Positions 51,757-60,580 of a stretch of DNA of 64,000 nt are shown piece after piece. Source of the stretch: Clostridium_AW malenominatum (GTDB taxonomy: Bacteria; Bacillota; Clostridia; Clostridiales; Clostridiaceae); assembly GCF_039521365.1 (NCBI RefSeq), contig NZ_BAAACF010000001.1, positions 2,108,001 to 2,172,000 on the forward strand, written 5' to 3'. Below the pieces are notes generated by a model. That model was given only the letters and a program-made list of their open reading frames with translations. It was not told where the DNA came from and searched no databases. Numbering within the stretch: position 1 is the first letter of the stretch; each line of letters begins with the position of its first letter. Made by a program: the position numbers and the translations under genes.

Positions 51757-52689
51757 TTAATCCCTTAATTTTCTTCCCGTTAATTTTAAAAACACACTCT
51801 CTAAATCTGCCTGTTTTATATCAATATTTCTAACAGTTATATTTCCTTCTCCTAATTTTCCTAAAACTTTTTGTAAAATTTCATTAGGGGATTTGCAAAT
51901 AACCTCTATTCTATTACCTTTTAATGCCACATCCCTCACTTCTTCAATGCTTTTTATTCCCTCAATTGAATTAAAACTTATATTATATCCCTCTATTATT
52001 ATCTTTTGTTCTTCCCATATAGAGCTTACTAATTCATCCTTACTTCCTAAGGCTATGAGCTTTCCAAAATCTATAATTCCTATCCTACTACATATACTTT
52101 CCACTTCCTCCATGTAGTGACTAGTATATATAATGGTAGCCCCTCTTCTGTTTAATTCTTTTATTGATTCTAAAATATGATTCCTCGATTGAGGATCTAT
52201 ACCAACGGTAGGTTCGTCCATAATAATTATTTTAGGTTGATGAACTATGGAGCAAGCTATATTTAATCTTCTTTTCATACCTCCAGAGAATTTTTTAGGA
52301 ACTTCCTTTCTTTTATCTGCAAGTCCAGTAAATTGAAGGGCTTCTTCCGCCATCTCCTTAAGTTTTTTACCCTTTAAACCATATAATCTTCCTAAGAACT
52401 CTACATTTTCTAAGGCTGTCATGTTTTCATATATGGCAAGTTCTTGCGGCACTAGACCCAGTATCCTTTTGGCATTTAAACTATCCTTCATAACATCAAT
52501 GCCATTTACAGTAATCTCTCCACTATTAGGCTTTAAAAGCCCCATAATCATTTTTATAGTACTACTTTTTCCAGCCCCATTAGGACCTAGTAAACCAAAT
52601 ATTTCCTCATTCTTTATTTCTAAACTTATATTATCTACGGCTAAGTTGTTTCCATATCTTTTAATTACATTTTCTAATTTTATAGACAT
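51757..52689 (-). CDS. ABC exporter ATP-binding protein
   Basis: 310-residue ATPase of the drug/lipid exporter (CcmA-like) class. Walker A GPNGAGKSST (~36-45), Q-loop GLVPQELAIYENMT, signature FSGGMKRRLNIA, Walker B IIIMDEPTVGID, H-loop YTSHYMEEVE, and a C-terminal ~90-residue extension usual for this class. First gene of an exporter operon lying downstream of a NarL-type two-component system on the same strand. Confidence 0.93.
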   Translation of the reverse strand: MSIKLENVIKRYGNNLAVDNISLEIKNEEIFGLLGPNGAGKSSTIKMIMGLLKPNSGEITVNGIDVMKDSLNAKRILGLVPQELAIYENMTALENVEFLGRLYGLKGKKLKEMAEEALQFTGLADKRKEVPKKFSGGMKRRLNIACSIVHQPKIIIMDEPTVGIDPQSRNHILESIKELNRRGATIIYTSHYMEEVESICSRIGIIDFGKLIALGSKDELVSSIWEEQKIIIEGYNISFNSIEGIKSIEEVRDVALKGNRIEVICKSPNEILQKVLGKLGEGNITVRNIDIKQADLESVFLKLTGRKLRD

Positions 52690-52775
52690 ATAATTCTCCC
52701 CTTTTTTATTTTCTTATAGTTATATTGTACAAAAAATTCATATATAAAGTCTTAACCCTAGGTCACATGTTAAGA

Positions 52776-52787
52776 TGACTTAAGTCA
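52776..52787. promoter_or_regulatory. Palindrome in the ABC exporter promoter region
   Basis: TGACTTAAGTCA is a perfect 12-bp palindrome about 90 nt upstream of the ATPase start; related TTAAGA/TCTTAA halves flank it. It is a candidate binding site for the neighbouring NarL-type regulator. Confidence 0.4.
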
Positions 52788-52844
52788 CTTTTCAAGTGCA
52801 TAGATAAAAAAATACTATATAATAATATCGTCGTAGAACATAAA

Positions 52845-52906
52845 AGAGCTAAGTATTTAGTGAAATAGCGACTTTTTCGGAGCGACTTCACTAAATACTT
52901 AGCTCT
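52845..52906 (-). terminator. Long hairpin ending the two-component operon
   Basis: A perfect 20-bp stem (52845-52864 with 52887-52906; ends AGAGCTAAG / CTTAGCTCT) encloses a 22-nt loop holding two AGCGACTT direct repeats. On the minus strand it is followed by TTTTA, so it can terminate the regulator-kinase operon. Confidence 0.65.
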
Positions 52907-52938
52907 CTATTTGTGATATCCAATTATTTTTTAATATT

Positions 52939-53571
52939 TTATTTCCCATTCTTAAGATAAAATATAGCAATTTGAGTTCTATCCCTTAAGTTAAGTCTTG
53001 ATAATATATCTGTAATTTTATTTTTCACAGTGCCTTGGCTTAAAAATACCTTTTCTGATACTTCCTTATTGGAATATCCTTCTGCTATAAGTCTCATTAT
53101 TTCAATTTCAATTTCTTGAAGGTTATACTTAGAAAAATCTTTCTTTTCTTCTCTTTTAAGTAGTAAGGGAACTTTTTCTGCTATGCTTGGGTGAATAAGC
53201 ATATTGCCTTCATTTACTATTTTTACTGCTTTAATAACTTCTTCTGGGGGAATATTTTTAAGCAAATACCCTGATGCTCCATTTTTCAATGCCTCTACTA
53301 TATATTCATCATCATTAAAGGTAGTAAGTATAAGTACCTTTACCTTTTCATAGGAGCTACATATTTTCTTCGTTCCCAAAACCCCATCACATATAGGCAT
53401 CCTAATATCCATTAGTATTACGTCCACTGTATTTCCTTGGCAGAATGTAAAGGCTTCATCTCCATTAGAGCAGGTTCCTATAACTTCAATTTCTTTATCT
53501 AAAGATAGTATTATTTTCATACCCTCTCTAACCATTATGTCGTCATCTACTACAACTACTTTTATACTCAT
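52939..53571 (-). CDS. NarL/LuxR-family response regulator
   Basis: Receiver domain (VILMDIRMPICDG acceptor Asp, LTTFNDDEYI, ASGYLLKN) and a LuxR-type HTH (LQEIEIEIMRLIAEGYSNKEVSEKVFLSQGTVKNKITDILSRLNLRDRTQIAI). 210 residues, complete. 15 nt after the kinase gene. The ABC exporter operon just downstream is the probable target. Confidence 0.93.
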   Translation of the reverse strand: MSIKVVVVDDDIMVREGMKIILSLDKEIEVIGTCSNGDEAFTFCQGNTVDVILMDIRMPICDGVLGTKKICSSYEKVKVLILTTFNDDEYIVEALKNGASGYLLKNIPPEEVIKAVKIVNEGNMLIHPSIAEKVPLLLKREEKKDFSKYNLQEIEIEIMRLIAEGYSNKEVSEKVFLSQGTVKNKITDILSRLNLRDRTQIAIFYLKNGK

Positions 53572-53586
53572 TCTCTTTACCCTCCC

Positions 53587-54705
53587 TTATAATGGAATAA
53601 TACTCTCTATAACGAAATCTTCTAAATTATATAATCTCAATTCACCTTTTACTGATTTTAGTCTCTCTTCCATGGAAGCTAGTCCCATACCTTTTTCAAT
53701 GCTTGTACATCCAATTCCATCATCACTAATTTTAAGCCTTACTTTATCCTCTTCAAAGGTAAGATGGATTTTTATGTTCTTAGCCTTTCCATGCTTTACT
53801 CCATTAGTTATTCCCTCTTGAGCATTTTTATAAAGAATTAACTGAACTTCAGAGTTTAAATTTATTACATTTCCTTTAACCATGAAATCTATATTTATTC
53901 CAGTATCCATAGTAAACTTTTTAGATAAATTATTGATAGCTTCTACTATATTTTCTAACTGAATATTTTTCATATCTTTAACAGTATATCTAAGAATATC
54001 TATACTTTCTCTTAAATTTTCTATGGAAGCTTTTAAAAGTTTCTTTGATTTCTCACTATCTAAATCTAATATGCTTACTCCAGCTTGCATTTGTATAAGC
54101 AGTGCTGTGAGCCTATGCCCTATGGTATCATGAATTTCTTCTGATATCCTATTTCTCTCTTCTAATTGAGCTACATGTCTTACTCTTTGAGAATAAAGCT
54201 CTAGTTGTTTCTTTGTTTTCTCAAGTTCATAGCTATATCTCCTAACATCATCATAAAGATACTCTAAGGTAGAGCTTTTATCCATTAATTTATTAATATT
54301 AAGCATGAGTATTATACATAAGCTGTAAATAAATAGATTCATTAAGATGATTTCTACAGAGAAATCTTTTATTAGATAAGATAACACAATAAAAGTAGTT
54401 AAGATAATTCCACTGCTATACTTTTTTGAAAAACTTACTCCATCTATAAGGGTAATGTATAATAAAAGATATGTAATACCTTTGAATCCATCAAATAAAA
54501 AATATATTAAAATAAAATCCACTACAACGGATAATAGAAATAATTTTTCTTTAAAATAAATTATTCTAAACTGCATGTTAAATAAACATAGTAAGATAAG
54601 TATAATAAAATATGGTATCCTACCCTCTTCTAATGTAGATACAGCATAGATTATATTTAAAAATATAATTATAAACTTAACTATATATGTATTTCGTTTA
54701 TCCAT
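53587..54705 (-). CDS. NarL-partner sensor histidine kinase (HisKA_3)
   Basis: 372 residues. About six N-terminal helices (residues 5-140) form an intramembrane sensor, then a coiled coil, the HisKA_3 box RNRISEEIHDTIGHRLTALLIQM and a short HATPase domain (LILYKNAQEGITNGVKHGKA, ISDDGIGC, GMGLASMEERL). Intramembrane-sensing kinases next to ABC exporters commonly respond to envelope stress or antibiotics; the signal here is not readable. Confidence 0.92.
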   Translation of the reverse strand: MDKRNTYIVKFIIIFLNIIYAVSTLEEGRIPYFIILILLCLFNMQFRIIYFKEKLFLLSVVVDFILIYFLFDGFKGITYLLLYITLIDGVSFSKKYSSGIILTTFIVLSYLIKDFSVEIILMNLFIYSLCIILMLNINKLMDKSSTLEYLYDDVRRYSYELEKTKKQLELYSQRVRHVAQLEERNRISEEIHDTIGHRLTALLIQMQAGVSILDLDSEKSKKLLKASIENLRESIDILRYTVKDMKNIQLENIVEAINNLSKKFTMDTGINIDFMVKGNVINLNSEVQLILYKNAQEGITNGVKHGKAKNIKIHLTFEEDKVRLKISDDGIGCTSIEKGMGLASMEERLKSVKGELRLYNLEDFVIESIIPL

Positions 54706-54802
54706 TTGTAACTCCCTAAATTTGTTATTATATATAATTATATCTTATTTACCTCTAATGGTTAACATGCAAATAATCCTTTATTATTTATTAAAATTTT
54801 AA

Positions 54803-54832
54803 TTAGGGGAAGTCAAAAATGACTTCCCCTAA
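54803..54832 (-). terminator. Hairpin downstream of the 113-residue unknown gene
   Basis: 12-bp perfect stem TTAGGGGAAGTC / GACTTCCCCTAA with a 6-nt loop. On the minus strand it follows the unknown gene at 54888 by about 55 nt. Confidence 0.65.
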
Positions 54833-54887
54833 AAAATATAATATTATCAGCACTTTTTCTCTATACTTTTATTATGTATAAAATCAT

Positions 54888-55229
54888 TTATTCCAGTATA
54901 TCGATTATCCATTTTCCACAGTCTACACATTTATATATTCTAATAACAAATAAATCTAAACTTTGTCCTCCATACATCTCTTTAAACTGTTCAGCCTCAG
55001 ATTTTAACACAAACTCATCATCCTTTGTAATGAATCCTTGTATTTCTGAAAAATAATTCATCTTTGTTTTATCACAACAATCATTTATATCAACACATTG
55101 TATTTCTGATATTTCTAAATCCCCTTGTAATTCTTGAATTATTGGAAGAATATCTTCCACTTCATTAATATTATCTTGATAATCCTTTTCAGAAAATTTA
55201 ACTCCTTGAATTTCAAATAATATGTCCAT
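54888..55229 (-). CDS. Uncharacterised small acidic protein with a C-terminal CxxC
   Basis: 113 residues, strongly acidic, no signal or membrane segment. Cysteine pairs occur at CVDINDCC (~46-53) and CVDCGKWIIDI near the C-terminus, suggesting a small metal- or redox-binding site. I do not recognise the family. ATG follows a GAGGAAG-type site. Probably monocistronic, with a hairpin after it. Confidence 0.7.
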   Translation of the reverse strand: MDILFEIQGVKFSEKDYQDNINEVEDILPIIQELQGDLEISEIQCVDINDCCDKTKMNYFSEIQGFITKDDEFVLKSEAEQFKEMYGGQSLDLFVIRIYKCVDCGKWIIDILE

Positions 55230-55286
55230 TATCTTTACTTCCTCTCCTCTAATATTATTAACTCTTTAAAAGTATACTATATAAAT

Positions 55287-55709
55287 TTATTCAGTAAAAC
55301 CCTTCATCTGCATTTTTTCCCCATCACGAAATAATGCCATCCCTGTTTTCATTTTTCTAAAGTTTAACTTTTCATAAAAAATTTCTTTGCCAGGAGAGGC
55401 ATATAATATAAAGTTACATTGAGGAATACATTTTAAAATACTCTGAATAATCGTTGCACCTACCTTTTTCCCTTGGTACTCGGGAAGTACTGCTATATCA
55501 TAAATTGCAGCTTGATAAACTCCATCGGAAATCGCACGGCCAAATCCAATTAATTTATCATCATCAAAAGCAAATACAACAGTATGACTATTTTCAAAAG
55601 CCTTCTTATGTGCTTCACCTTCCAAATAAGACATTCCAACCTTTTTTAATATTTTAGGGACACAATTCCAATCTACATTTAAACAATTGTATTGAATTTT
55701 TAGATTCAT
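55287..55709 (-). CDS. GNAT-family N-acetyltransferase
   Basis: 140-residue GNAT protein. The acetyl-CoA motif lies in AAIYDIAVLPEYQGKKVGATIIQSILK (V-x-x-x-x-Q/R-x-x-G-x-G/A, here QGKKVG). FYEKLNFRKMKTGM is the usual C-terminal strand-loop. Substrate unknown. Its promoter has the 19-bp spacer and palindrome of MerR-controlled genes, suggesting induction by a drug or stress signal. Confidence 0.88.
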   Translation of the reverse strand: MNLKIQYNCLNVDWNCVPKILKKVGMSYLEGEAHKKAFENSHTVVFAFDDDKLIGFGRAISDGVYQAAIYDIAVLPEYQGKKVGATIIQSILKCIPQCNFILYASPGKEIFYEKLNFRKMKTGMALFRDGEKMQMKGFTE

Positions 55710-55751
55710 CTTTTCTCACCTTTACCCTTTTAATTTAATCCTATAAAGTAT

Positions 55752-55782
55752 AGTATAGTCTATTACCTTAGGTAAGGTACAA
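55752..55782 (-). promoter_or_regulatory. MerR-type promoter of the GNAT gene
   Basis: On the minus strand TTGTAC (55782-55777) and TATACT (55757-55752) are separated by 19 nt instead of 17. Across the -35/spacer lies TACCTTACCTAAGGTA, a perfect inverted repeat (55764-55779). A long spacer with a central ACCT/AGGT dyad is the mark of MerR-family activation. Confidence 0.6.
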
Positions 55783-55939
55783 CTACTATTTCTGTAGATT
55801 TAATAAAATAGCCACCTTCTTAGAAAAATTTTATCTTCATAATCTTTTAAAAATAATGATTTTTCTGCAAAAATATGATAATATAAGTATAACCATTGTC
55901 TACAATCATCGACCAAATATGATTATTGGAGGACAAGCC

Positions 55940-56698
55940 TTGAAAAAGAGTGTTAAACAATTTTTATTAATATCCTTTGCCATAAGCTACCCATGTTTTG
56001 GTGTAATAGTTTACTCTAGGACTGCATTCGGCGATATATTTAATAATCCTTTTTATCTCTGTCTTTTTATTCTTGGATGCCTAGGGCCGTTCATTTCATC
56101 ATTTATTGCACATGTTTTAAATAAAGAAGAGCTAGGTGGAATAGAAGGATTTAAAGGTAAGTTAAAAATATTTAAAAGCACCAAAGCCATTATTTTAATA
56201 CCACTATTTCTAATTACACATTATGGTTTTGCTATGCTTTTGAAAAGTGTATATAAATATGGAGATATTATGGACTTTTTCCGCTATCTTCCTCTAATGG
56301 TAGTGATATTAGGCTCTCAAGAAATTGGTTGGAGGGGAATAGTACAGCCAGCATTTGAAGAAAAAAAGGGATTTGGCAAATCCTCTATTACAACAGGACT
56401 TTTTTGGGCATTGTGGTTTTTACCACTTATCTATATACCAAAATTTATTATACTACCACAGTTTTATGCACAATTCGCAGCATATTTAGTGGGAATAGGT
56501 ATATTACTTACCACTCTTTATAAATCAAGTGGAAGCATTATGTACTGTGTAATACTATCTAGCCTTCTCTTTGCATTATCTCCAGTTATCATCTTAAAAC
56601 AGAGCTTCATGCTTGTTGGTATAGCTTTGGTTGATGCAATAGTTGCACATAAATTTAAGGACAAAGTCTTCACTTCAGCTAAGAGTATAAAAATATAA
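55940..56698 (+). CDS. CPBP-family intramembrane glutamic protease
   Basis: About seven to eight membrane helices and the ABI/CPBP motif GSQEIGWRGIVQPAFEEK (EExxxR-like, here QEIGWRG) with a later FWALWFLPL helix and a third motif near SSLLFALSP. Family members are prenyl-protein-type proteases, often tied to bacteriocin immunity or envelope stress. TTG 55940 lies 7 nt after GGAGG; the longer reading from 55856 has no ribosome site and a non-hydrophobic start. The first motif has Gln-Glu instead of Glu-Glu. Confidence 0.83.
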   Translation: MKKSVKQFLLISFAISYPCFGVIVYSRTAFGDIFNNPFYLCLFILGCLGPFISSFIAHVLNKEELGGIEGFKGKLKIFKSTKAIILIPLFLITHYGFAMLLKSVYKYGDIMDFFRYLPLMVVILGSQEIGWRGIVQPAFEEKKGFGKSSITTGLFWALWFLPLIYIPKFIILPQFYAQFAAYLVGIGILLTTLYKSSGSIMYCVILSSLLFALSPVIILKQSFMLVGIALVDAIVAHKFKDKVFTSAKSIKI

Positions 56699-56735
56699 AT
56701 GGACTATAGACTTTATTAATACAATTTCCCATATA

Positions 56736-56781
56736 AAAATGCACTTAGTAACTAATTTATATTAATTACTAAGTGCATTTT
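56736..56781. terminator. Bidirectional terminator between the CPBP and GntR genes
   Basis: 16-bp perfect stem AAAATGCACTTAGTAA / TTACTAAGTGCATTTT with a 14-nt loop, A-rich before and T-rich after. Confidence 0.85.
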
Positions 56782-56805
56782 GGATTTTCTAGATAGTAGT
56801 TTAGT

Positions 56806-57489
56806 TTAATCATAACAATCATCTTCTTCGAGTTTCTTTTCTCTTTGTTCAAGTATTTTCTTAAAGATCTCTTCAGCACCTTTATAATGCTCCTCAGTAA
56901 GTGTCATTACCAATTTATAGTCCTTTTTTCTGAATGCTTCTACCATTTTCTTATGCATCTTAATACTATCTTCCTGAATCTTAAACGTCCTAGGCTCATA
57001 ATAATTCCTAACAAGCATTTCATGAAGAACATTATATTCTTTAAAAAGCTTTTTTAATCTGCTATTTTTAGAATAATTAATAAATGTCTTATGAAATTTA
57101 TAATCATAATCATAGAATTCGTCAGTTCCTATATACTTCTCCTGGAGTAATAAATACTTTTCTAAATGCTTACATACTTCTTCAGTGTCAGATTTCTCAA
57201 AAGACAATTTTACACCGGTGTTAATTACATATAGAAGTATCTCATTAACCTCAAGAAAAAAGTCGTAATCAAAATCAACCACTGTTGCTCCAGATTTATC
57301 GATGGATGTGACAAGTCCATCTTGATTTAGACGGTTAATAGCATCTCGAATAGGAGATGAACTAACTCCAAATCTTTGTTGCAATGTCCTATTTACAAGC
57401 TTTGAACCAAAGGGAATCTCTCTTTTTAATATTTCTATTTTTAATACATCATAAATTTGATCACTTAAAGTTTTTTTATTAATTAACAC
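56806..57489 (-). CDS. GntR-family (FCD) transcriptional regulator
   Basis: N-terminal winged helix (LKREIPFGSKLVNRTLQQRFGVSSSPIRDAINRLNQDGLV) and a helical FCD effector domain (YDYDYKFHKTFINYSKNSRLKKLF...HKKMVEAFRKKDYKLVMTLTEEH) with the His residues that bind a metal and carboxylate ligand. The start is GTG, 7 nt from GGAG. It stands next to the tyrosine symporter and tyrosine phenol-lyase, and a 20-bp palindrome in the tpl promoter is its likely operator, making an amino or keto acid the likely effector. Confidence 0.9.
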   Translation of the reverse strand: MLINKKTLSDQIYDVLKIEILKREIPFGSKLVNRTLQQRFGVSSSPIRDAINRLNQDGLVTSIDKSGATVVDFDYDFFLEVNEILLYVINTGVKLSFEKSDTEEVCKHLEKYLLLQEKYIGTDEFYDYDYKFHKTFINYSKNSRLKKLFKEYNVLHEMLVRNYYEPRTFKIQEDSIKMHKKMVEAFRKKDYKLVMTLTEEHYKGAEEIFKKILEQREKKLEEDDCYD

Positions 57490-57570
57490 GCCACTACTCC
57501 TGTTTTCTTATTAAGTAAAATAAATTAATTTGATATATTATATCATTAATCTTTTATTATGTAAATAAAA

Positions 57571-57593
57571 GAGGCGGAGTACCGCTCCACCTC
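57571..57593. terminator. Terminator between the symporter and GntR genes
   Basis: 9-bp GC-rich stem (GAGGCGGAG / CTCCACCTC, one wobble) with a 5-nt loop. T7 on the plus side and TTTTATTT on the minus side; the minus direction ends the symporter transcript. Confidence 0.8.
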
Positions 57594-57627
57594 AACCTTT
57601 TTTTAATTTAATGCTAATTTATTAATT

Positions 57628-58968
57628 TTAGAATGCTACTTTCATAAAGAGAGCAACTAAGCATAATATTGTAGCAAATGGTACGTAAACAAATTTACCC
57701 AAGTTATACCATAAGTCCCCTTGTTTCTTTTTAGCTCCTAAGTTGATTTCATTAAGTAAGTCTTCTTTCTTCATTATCCAGAACCAAGATATAGCACCTA
57801 ATGTTGCTCCTATTGGAATAATGTATATAGATACAATATCCATCCATGGTCCCCATTTGAATATAGGTTCCATATTAACGCCTATACCAAAGCAAACTAT
57901 ACAAAGTAATACTAGCATAGGAACACGTTTTAATTTAGGGAACTTGTACATTAATGACTCTCCAACTACTTCAAACATGTTTTGTAAAGAAGATACTCCA
58001 CCAAATACTACTGCTGTGAATAGTATTATTGCAAATAACCTACCCATTGGTATATTTTGCAGTATTTTAGGTAAAGTTACAAACAGAAGTCCCGGTCCCC
58101 CAGCAACGTCTACATTGTATGCGAAACAAGCAGGTATGATAACTAATGCTGCTACCATTGCTGCAATTGTATCAAATATGGCAGTATTTTTTGCTCCGTC
58201 CACTATATCTTCACCATCTGATAAATATGCACCGTATACAATCATTCCACTACCAGTTACAGATAGTGAGAAGAATGCTTGACCCATAGCCCAAATCCAA
58301 ACCATCGGATCTTTTAGTGCTTCCCATCTAGGCGTAAACATAAATTTATACCCTTCTGCTGCTCCTGGTAAAAAAGCTACACGAATAGCAAGAATTACAA
58401 ATAGTATAAAGAACAATGGCATCATAACTTTGTTAGTCTTTTCAATACTGTCTGCACCAAGAGTTAATGTTAGTAGTGTTCCAACAACAACTATTAAGTG
58501 ATATGGAACAACTGAATAATCTGTCATAGCGAAGGATTCAAACCATGGACCTGGATCCACAGTCATAAGACTACCTGTAACAGATTGAGTCCATCCTTTA
58601 AGTACGTATGAAATAATTGCTGCATAACCTATTGCTATACACATAGATCCTGCAAGTGGAAGCCATCCTACAACCTTACCAATTCCCTCTTTTCCACCTG
58701 ATTTCCAAGCATTTTCATAAGCACCAAGGGTACCTGTCTTAGCCCTACGACCAATTGCATATTCTGCAGATAGCCCTACGTAGCTAAAAATCACTGTGAA
58801 TATAAGATAAGCTACTAAGAATGCCCCTCCACCGTTGCTTCCTAGCTTATAGGGGAAACCCCAAACGTTAGCCATACCTACAGCGGAGCCTACACATGCT
58901 AGTATAAATCCCCACTTTGATGCAAATTTAGCAGTTTTTTCAGTACCTTGATTAACTTGAGTTTGCAT
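57628..58968 (-). CDS. Neurotransmitter:sodium symporter-family amino-acid transporter (probably tyrosine)
   Basis: NSS/SNF-family Na+-coupled transporter, 446 residues. The helix-1 substrate/sodium motif GFILACVGSAVGMANVWGFPYKLGSNGGGAFLVAYL is intact, with the helix-6 GQAFFSLSVTGSGMIVYGAYL segment. The length fits the 11-helix bacterial branch (Tyt1-like). Placement next to tyrosine phenol-lyase, as with TutB in enterics, makes tyrosine the likely substrate. ATG 58968 follows GGGGAGGAAA. A large hairpin lies between it and tpl upstream, so expression may drop between the two. Confidence 0.9.
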   Translation of the reverse strand: MQTQVNQGTEKTAKFASKWGFILACVGSAVGMANVWGFPYKLGSNGGGAFLVAYLIFTVIFSYVGLSAEYAIGRRAKTGTLGAYENAWKSGGKEGIGKVVGWLPLAGSMCIAIGYAAIISYVLKGWTQSVTGSLMTVDPGPWFESFAMTDYSVVPYHLIVVVGTLLTLTLGADSIEKTNKVMMPLFFILFVILAIRVAFLPGAAEGYKFMFTPRWEALKDPMVWIWAMGQAFFSLSVTGSGMIVYGAYLSDGEDIVDGAKNTAIFDTIAAMVAALVIIPACFAYNVDVAGGPGLLFVTLPKILQNIPMGRLFAIILFTAVVFGGVSSLQNMFEVVGESLMYKFPKLKRVPMLVLLCIVCFGIGVNMEPIFKWGPWMDIVSIYIIPIGATLGAISWFWIMKKEDLLNEINLGAKKKQGDLWYNLGKFVYVPFATILCLVALFMKVAF

Positions 58969-59048
58969 ACATTTCCTCCCCATTTTTCACCCTATAATAG
59001 GAGTCATTATAAGGTAATATTTTGACTTAACTATTTGTATTGTATTTA

Positions 59049-59089
59049 TACGCTATATTATCAGGCATTATGCCCGATAATATAGCGTA
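59049..59089 (-). terminator. Hairpin after tyrosine phenol-lyase
   Basis: 14-bp perfect stem TACGCTATATTATC / GATAATATAGCGTA plus an inner GGC/GCC. The following minus-strand T tract is weak (ATAAATAC), so partial termination or message stabilisation between tpl and the symporter gene is likely. Confidence 0.65.
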
Positions 59090-59101
59090 ATAAACTTTTA
59101 A

Positions 59102-60493
59102 TTAGTCTGCAAAATCAAATTTTGCAGTAAAGAATCTTAATTGTTTAGGCTCATAAACAAATTTAAGTGGTCTTATATCTTTATTATGTTTATATAGATG
59201 GATAACTGATTCAGCTACAACATCCATATGCTTGTAAGTGTAAACTCTTCTTGGAATAGTAAGTCTTACTGTTTCTAATTTTGGTTTATGGTTTTCCCCT
59301 GTTTTAACATCTCTACCTGCGGAAACTATACCACGTTCCATTGATCTAACACCGGAGTCAATGTAAAGTGAAGCAGCTAATGATTGAGCTGGGTATTGTT
59401 CTTGAGTTAGATGTGGACAGAATCTTCTTGCGTCTAGGAATACAGCGTGTCCACCAACTGGTTCAACTATTGGAACTCCTGCTTCTAATAATCTATCTGC
59501 AAGATATCTAACTTGTTTAATTCTATGCTCTATATATTCAAACTGCATTGCTTCTCTAAATCCAATTGCTATGGCTTGCATGTCACGACCAGTCATACCT
59601 CCATAGGATGGCATACCTTCGTAAACAACAACTATTTCTTTAGCTCTTCCAAATAAGTCTTCATCATTAATAGCTAAGAATCCACCGATATTTACGATAC
59701 CGTCTTTTTTACCTGACATAGTAGCACCGTCAGAGTAGCTGAACATTTCATGTACTATATCTTTAATTGAAACATTTTCATATCCTTCTTCTTGTTCTTT
59801 AATGAAATATGCGTTTTCAACACATCTAGTAGCATCATAGAATACTTTAATTCCGTGTTTTGCTGTAAGTTCTCTAACTGCTTTCATATTAGCCATGGAA
59901 ACTGGTTGTCCACCCGCTAGGTTTACAGTAACAGCAAGACATACATAAGCTATGTTTTCTGCGCCTTTTTCATTTATTAATTTTTCAAGTTTATTTACGT
60001 CAATATTGCCTTTAAAAGGAACGTTTAAACCTGCATCGTGAGCTTCATCTCTAACAATATCTACGAAAGTAGCTCCATTTTTTTCTTGATGGTATCTAGT
60101 AGTTGTAAAGTACATATTTCCAGCTACATATTGTCCTGGTTTAATAGCTATAGTTGAAAGAATATTTTCTGCTCCACGTCCTTGGTGAGTAGGCACAACG
60201 TGTTTAAATCCAAATAATTCTTTTATAGTTGCTTCTAGGAATATCCAGTTCTTACTTCCTGCGTAAGCTTCGTCTCCAATCATCATTCCTGCCCATTGAG
60301 CATCACTCATAGCGTTAGTTCCTGAGTCAGTAAGTAAATCAATATATACATCCTCTGATTTTAAGTTAAATGTGTTATATCCAGCCTCTCTCATAGCGAT
60401 TTCACGTTCTTCTCTAGAAATCATCTTAACTGGTTCCACACTCTTAATTTTAAAAGGTTCTGCTGGGTACTTGCTTAAATTCATGTAATCCAT
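59102..60493 (-). CDS. tpl: Tyrosine phenol-lyase (beta-tyrosinase)
   Basis: PLP enzyme splitting L-tyrosine into phenol, pyruvate and ammonia. Near-identical stretches to Citrobacter TPL as recalled: LLTDSGTNAMSDAQWAGMM, VPTHQGRGAEN, AVTVNLAGGQPVSMANM, FYDATRCVENAYF. The PLP lysine lies in SYSDGATMSGKKDG (second Lys, ~263). VRSMERG carries the Met and Arg (381 in Citrobacter numbering) that mark TPL; tryptophanase has other residues there. 463 residues, intact. ATG after AAGGAGG, with a consensus sigma-A promoter and a palindromic operator upstream. Confidence 0.96.
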   Translation of the reverse strand: MDYMNLSKYPAEPFKIKSVEPVKMISREEREIAMREAGYNTFNLKSEDVYIDLLTDSGTNAMSDAQWAGMMIGDEAYAGSKNWIFLEATIKELFGFKHVVPTHQGRGAENILSTIAIKPGQYVAGNMYFTTTRYHQEKNGATFVDIVRDEAHDAGLNVPFKGNIDVNKLEKLINEKGAENIAYVCLAVTVNLAGGQPVSMANMKAVRELTAKHGIKVFYDATRCVENAYFIKEQEEGYENVSIKDIVHEMFSYSDGATMSGKKDGIVNIGGFLAINDEDLFGRAKEIVVVYEGMPSYGGMTGRDMQAIAIGFREAMQFEYIEHRIKQVRYLADRLLEAGVPIVEPVGGHAVFLDARRFCPHLTQEQYPAQSLAASLYIDSGVRSMERGIVSAGRDVKTGENHKPKLETVRLTIPRRVYTYKHMDVVAESVIHLYKHNKDIRPLKFVYEPKQLRFFTAKFDFAD

Positions 60494-60546
60494 AATAAAA
60501 ATCCTCCTTGAATATAATATATTATTTATTATTTATTATTTATGTT

Positions 60547-60566
60547 ATGTATGATGCATCATACAT
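60547..60566. promoter_or_regulatory. 20-bp palindromic operator just downstream of the tpl start site
   Basis: ATGTATGATGCATCATACAT is a perfect 20-bp palindrome lying about 15 nt past the tpl -10 box, where a bound repressor would block transcription. The nearby GntR/FCD protein is the natural candidate. I saw no second copy in the window. Confidence 0.6.
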
Positions 60567-60580
60567 CATCGACCACCTTT

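Noticed and set aside
54874..55056. Plus-strand frame opposite the 113-residue gene
   Set aside because: No ribosome site; the minus-strand frame has a better start, acidic soluble composition and a downstream hairpin.
57520..57537. TGATATATTATATCA dyad upstream of the GntR gene as a second copy of the tpl operator
   Set aside because: It shares only a TGAT/ATCA frame with the tpl palindrome and is easily expected in AT-rich DNA.
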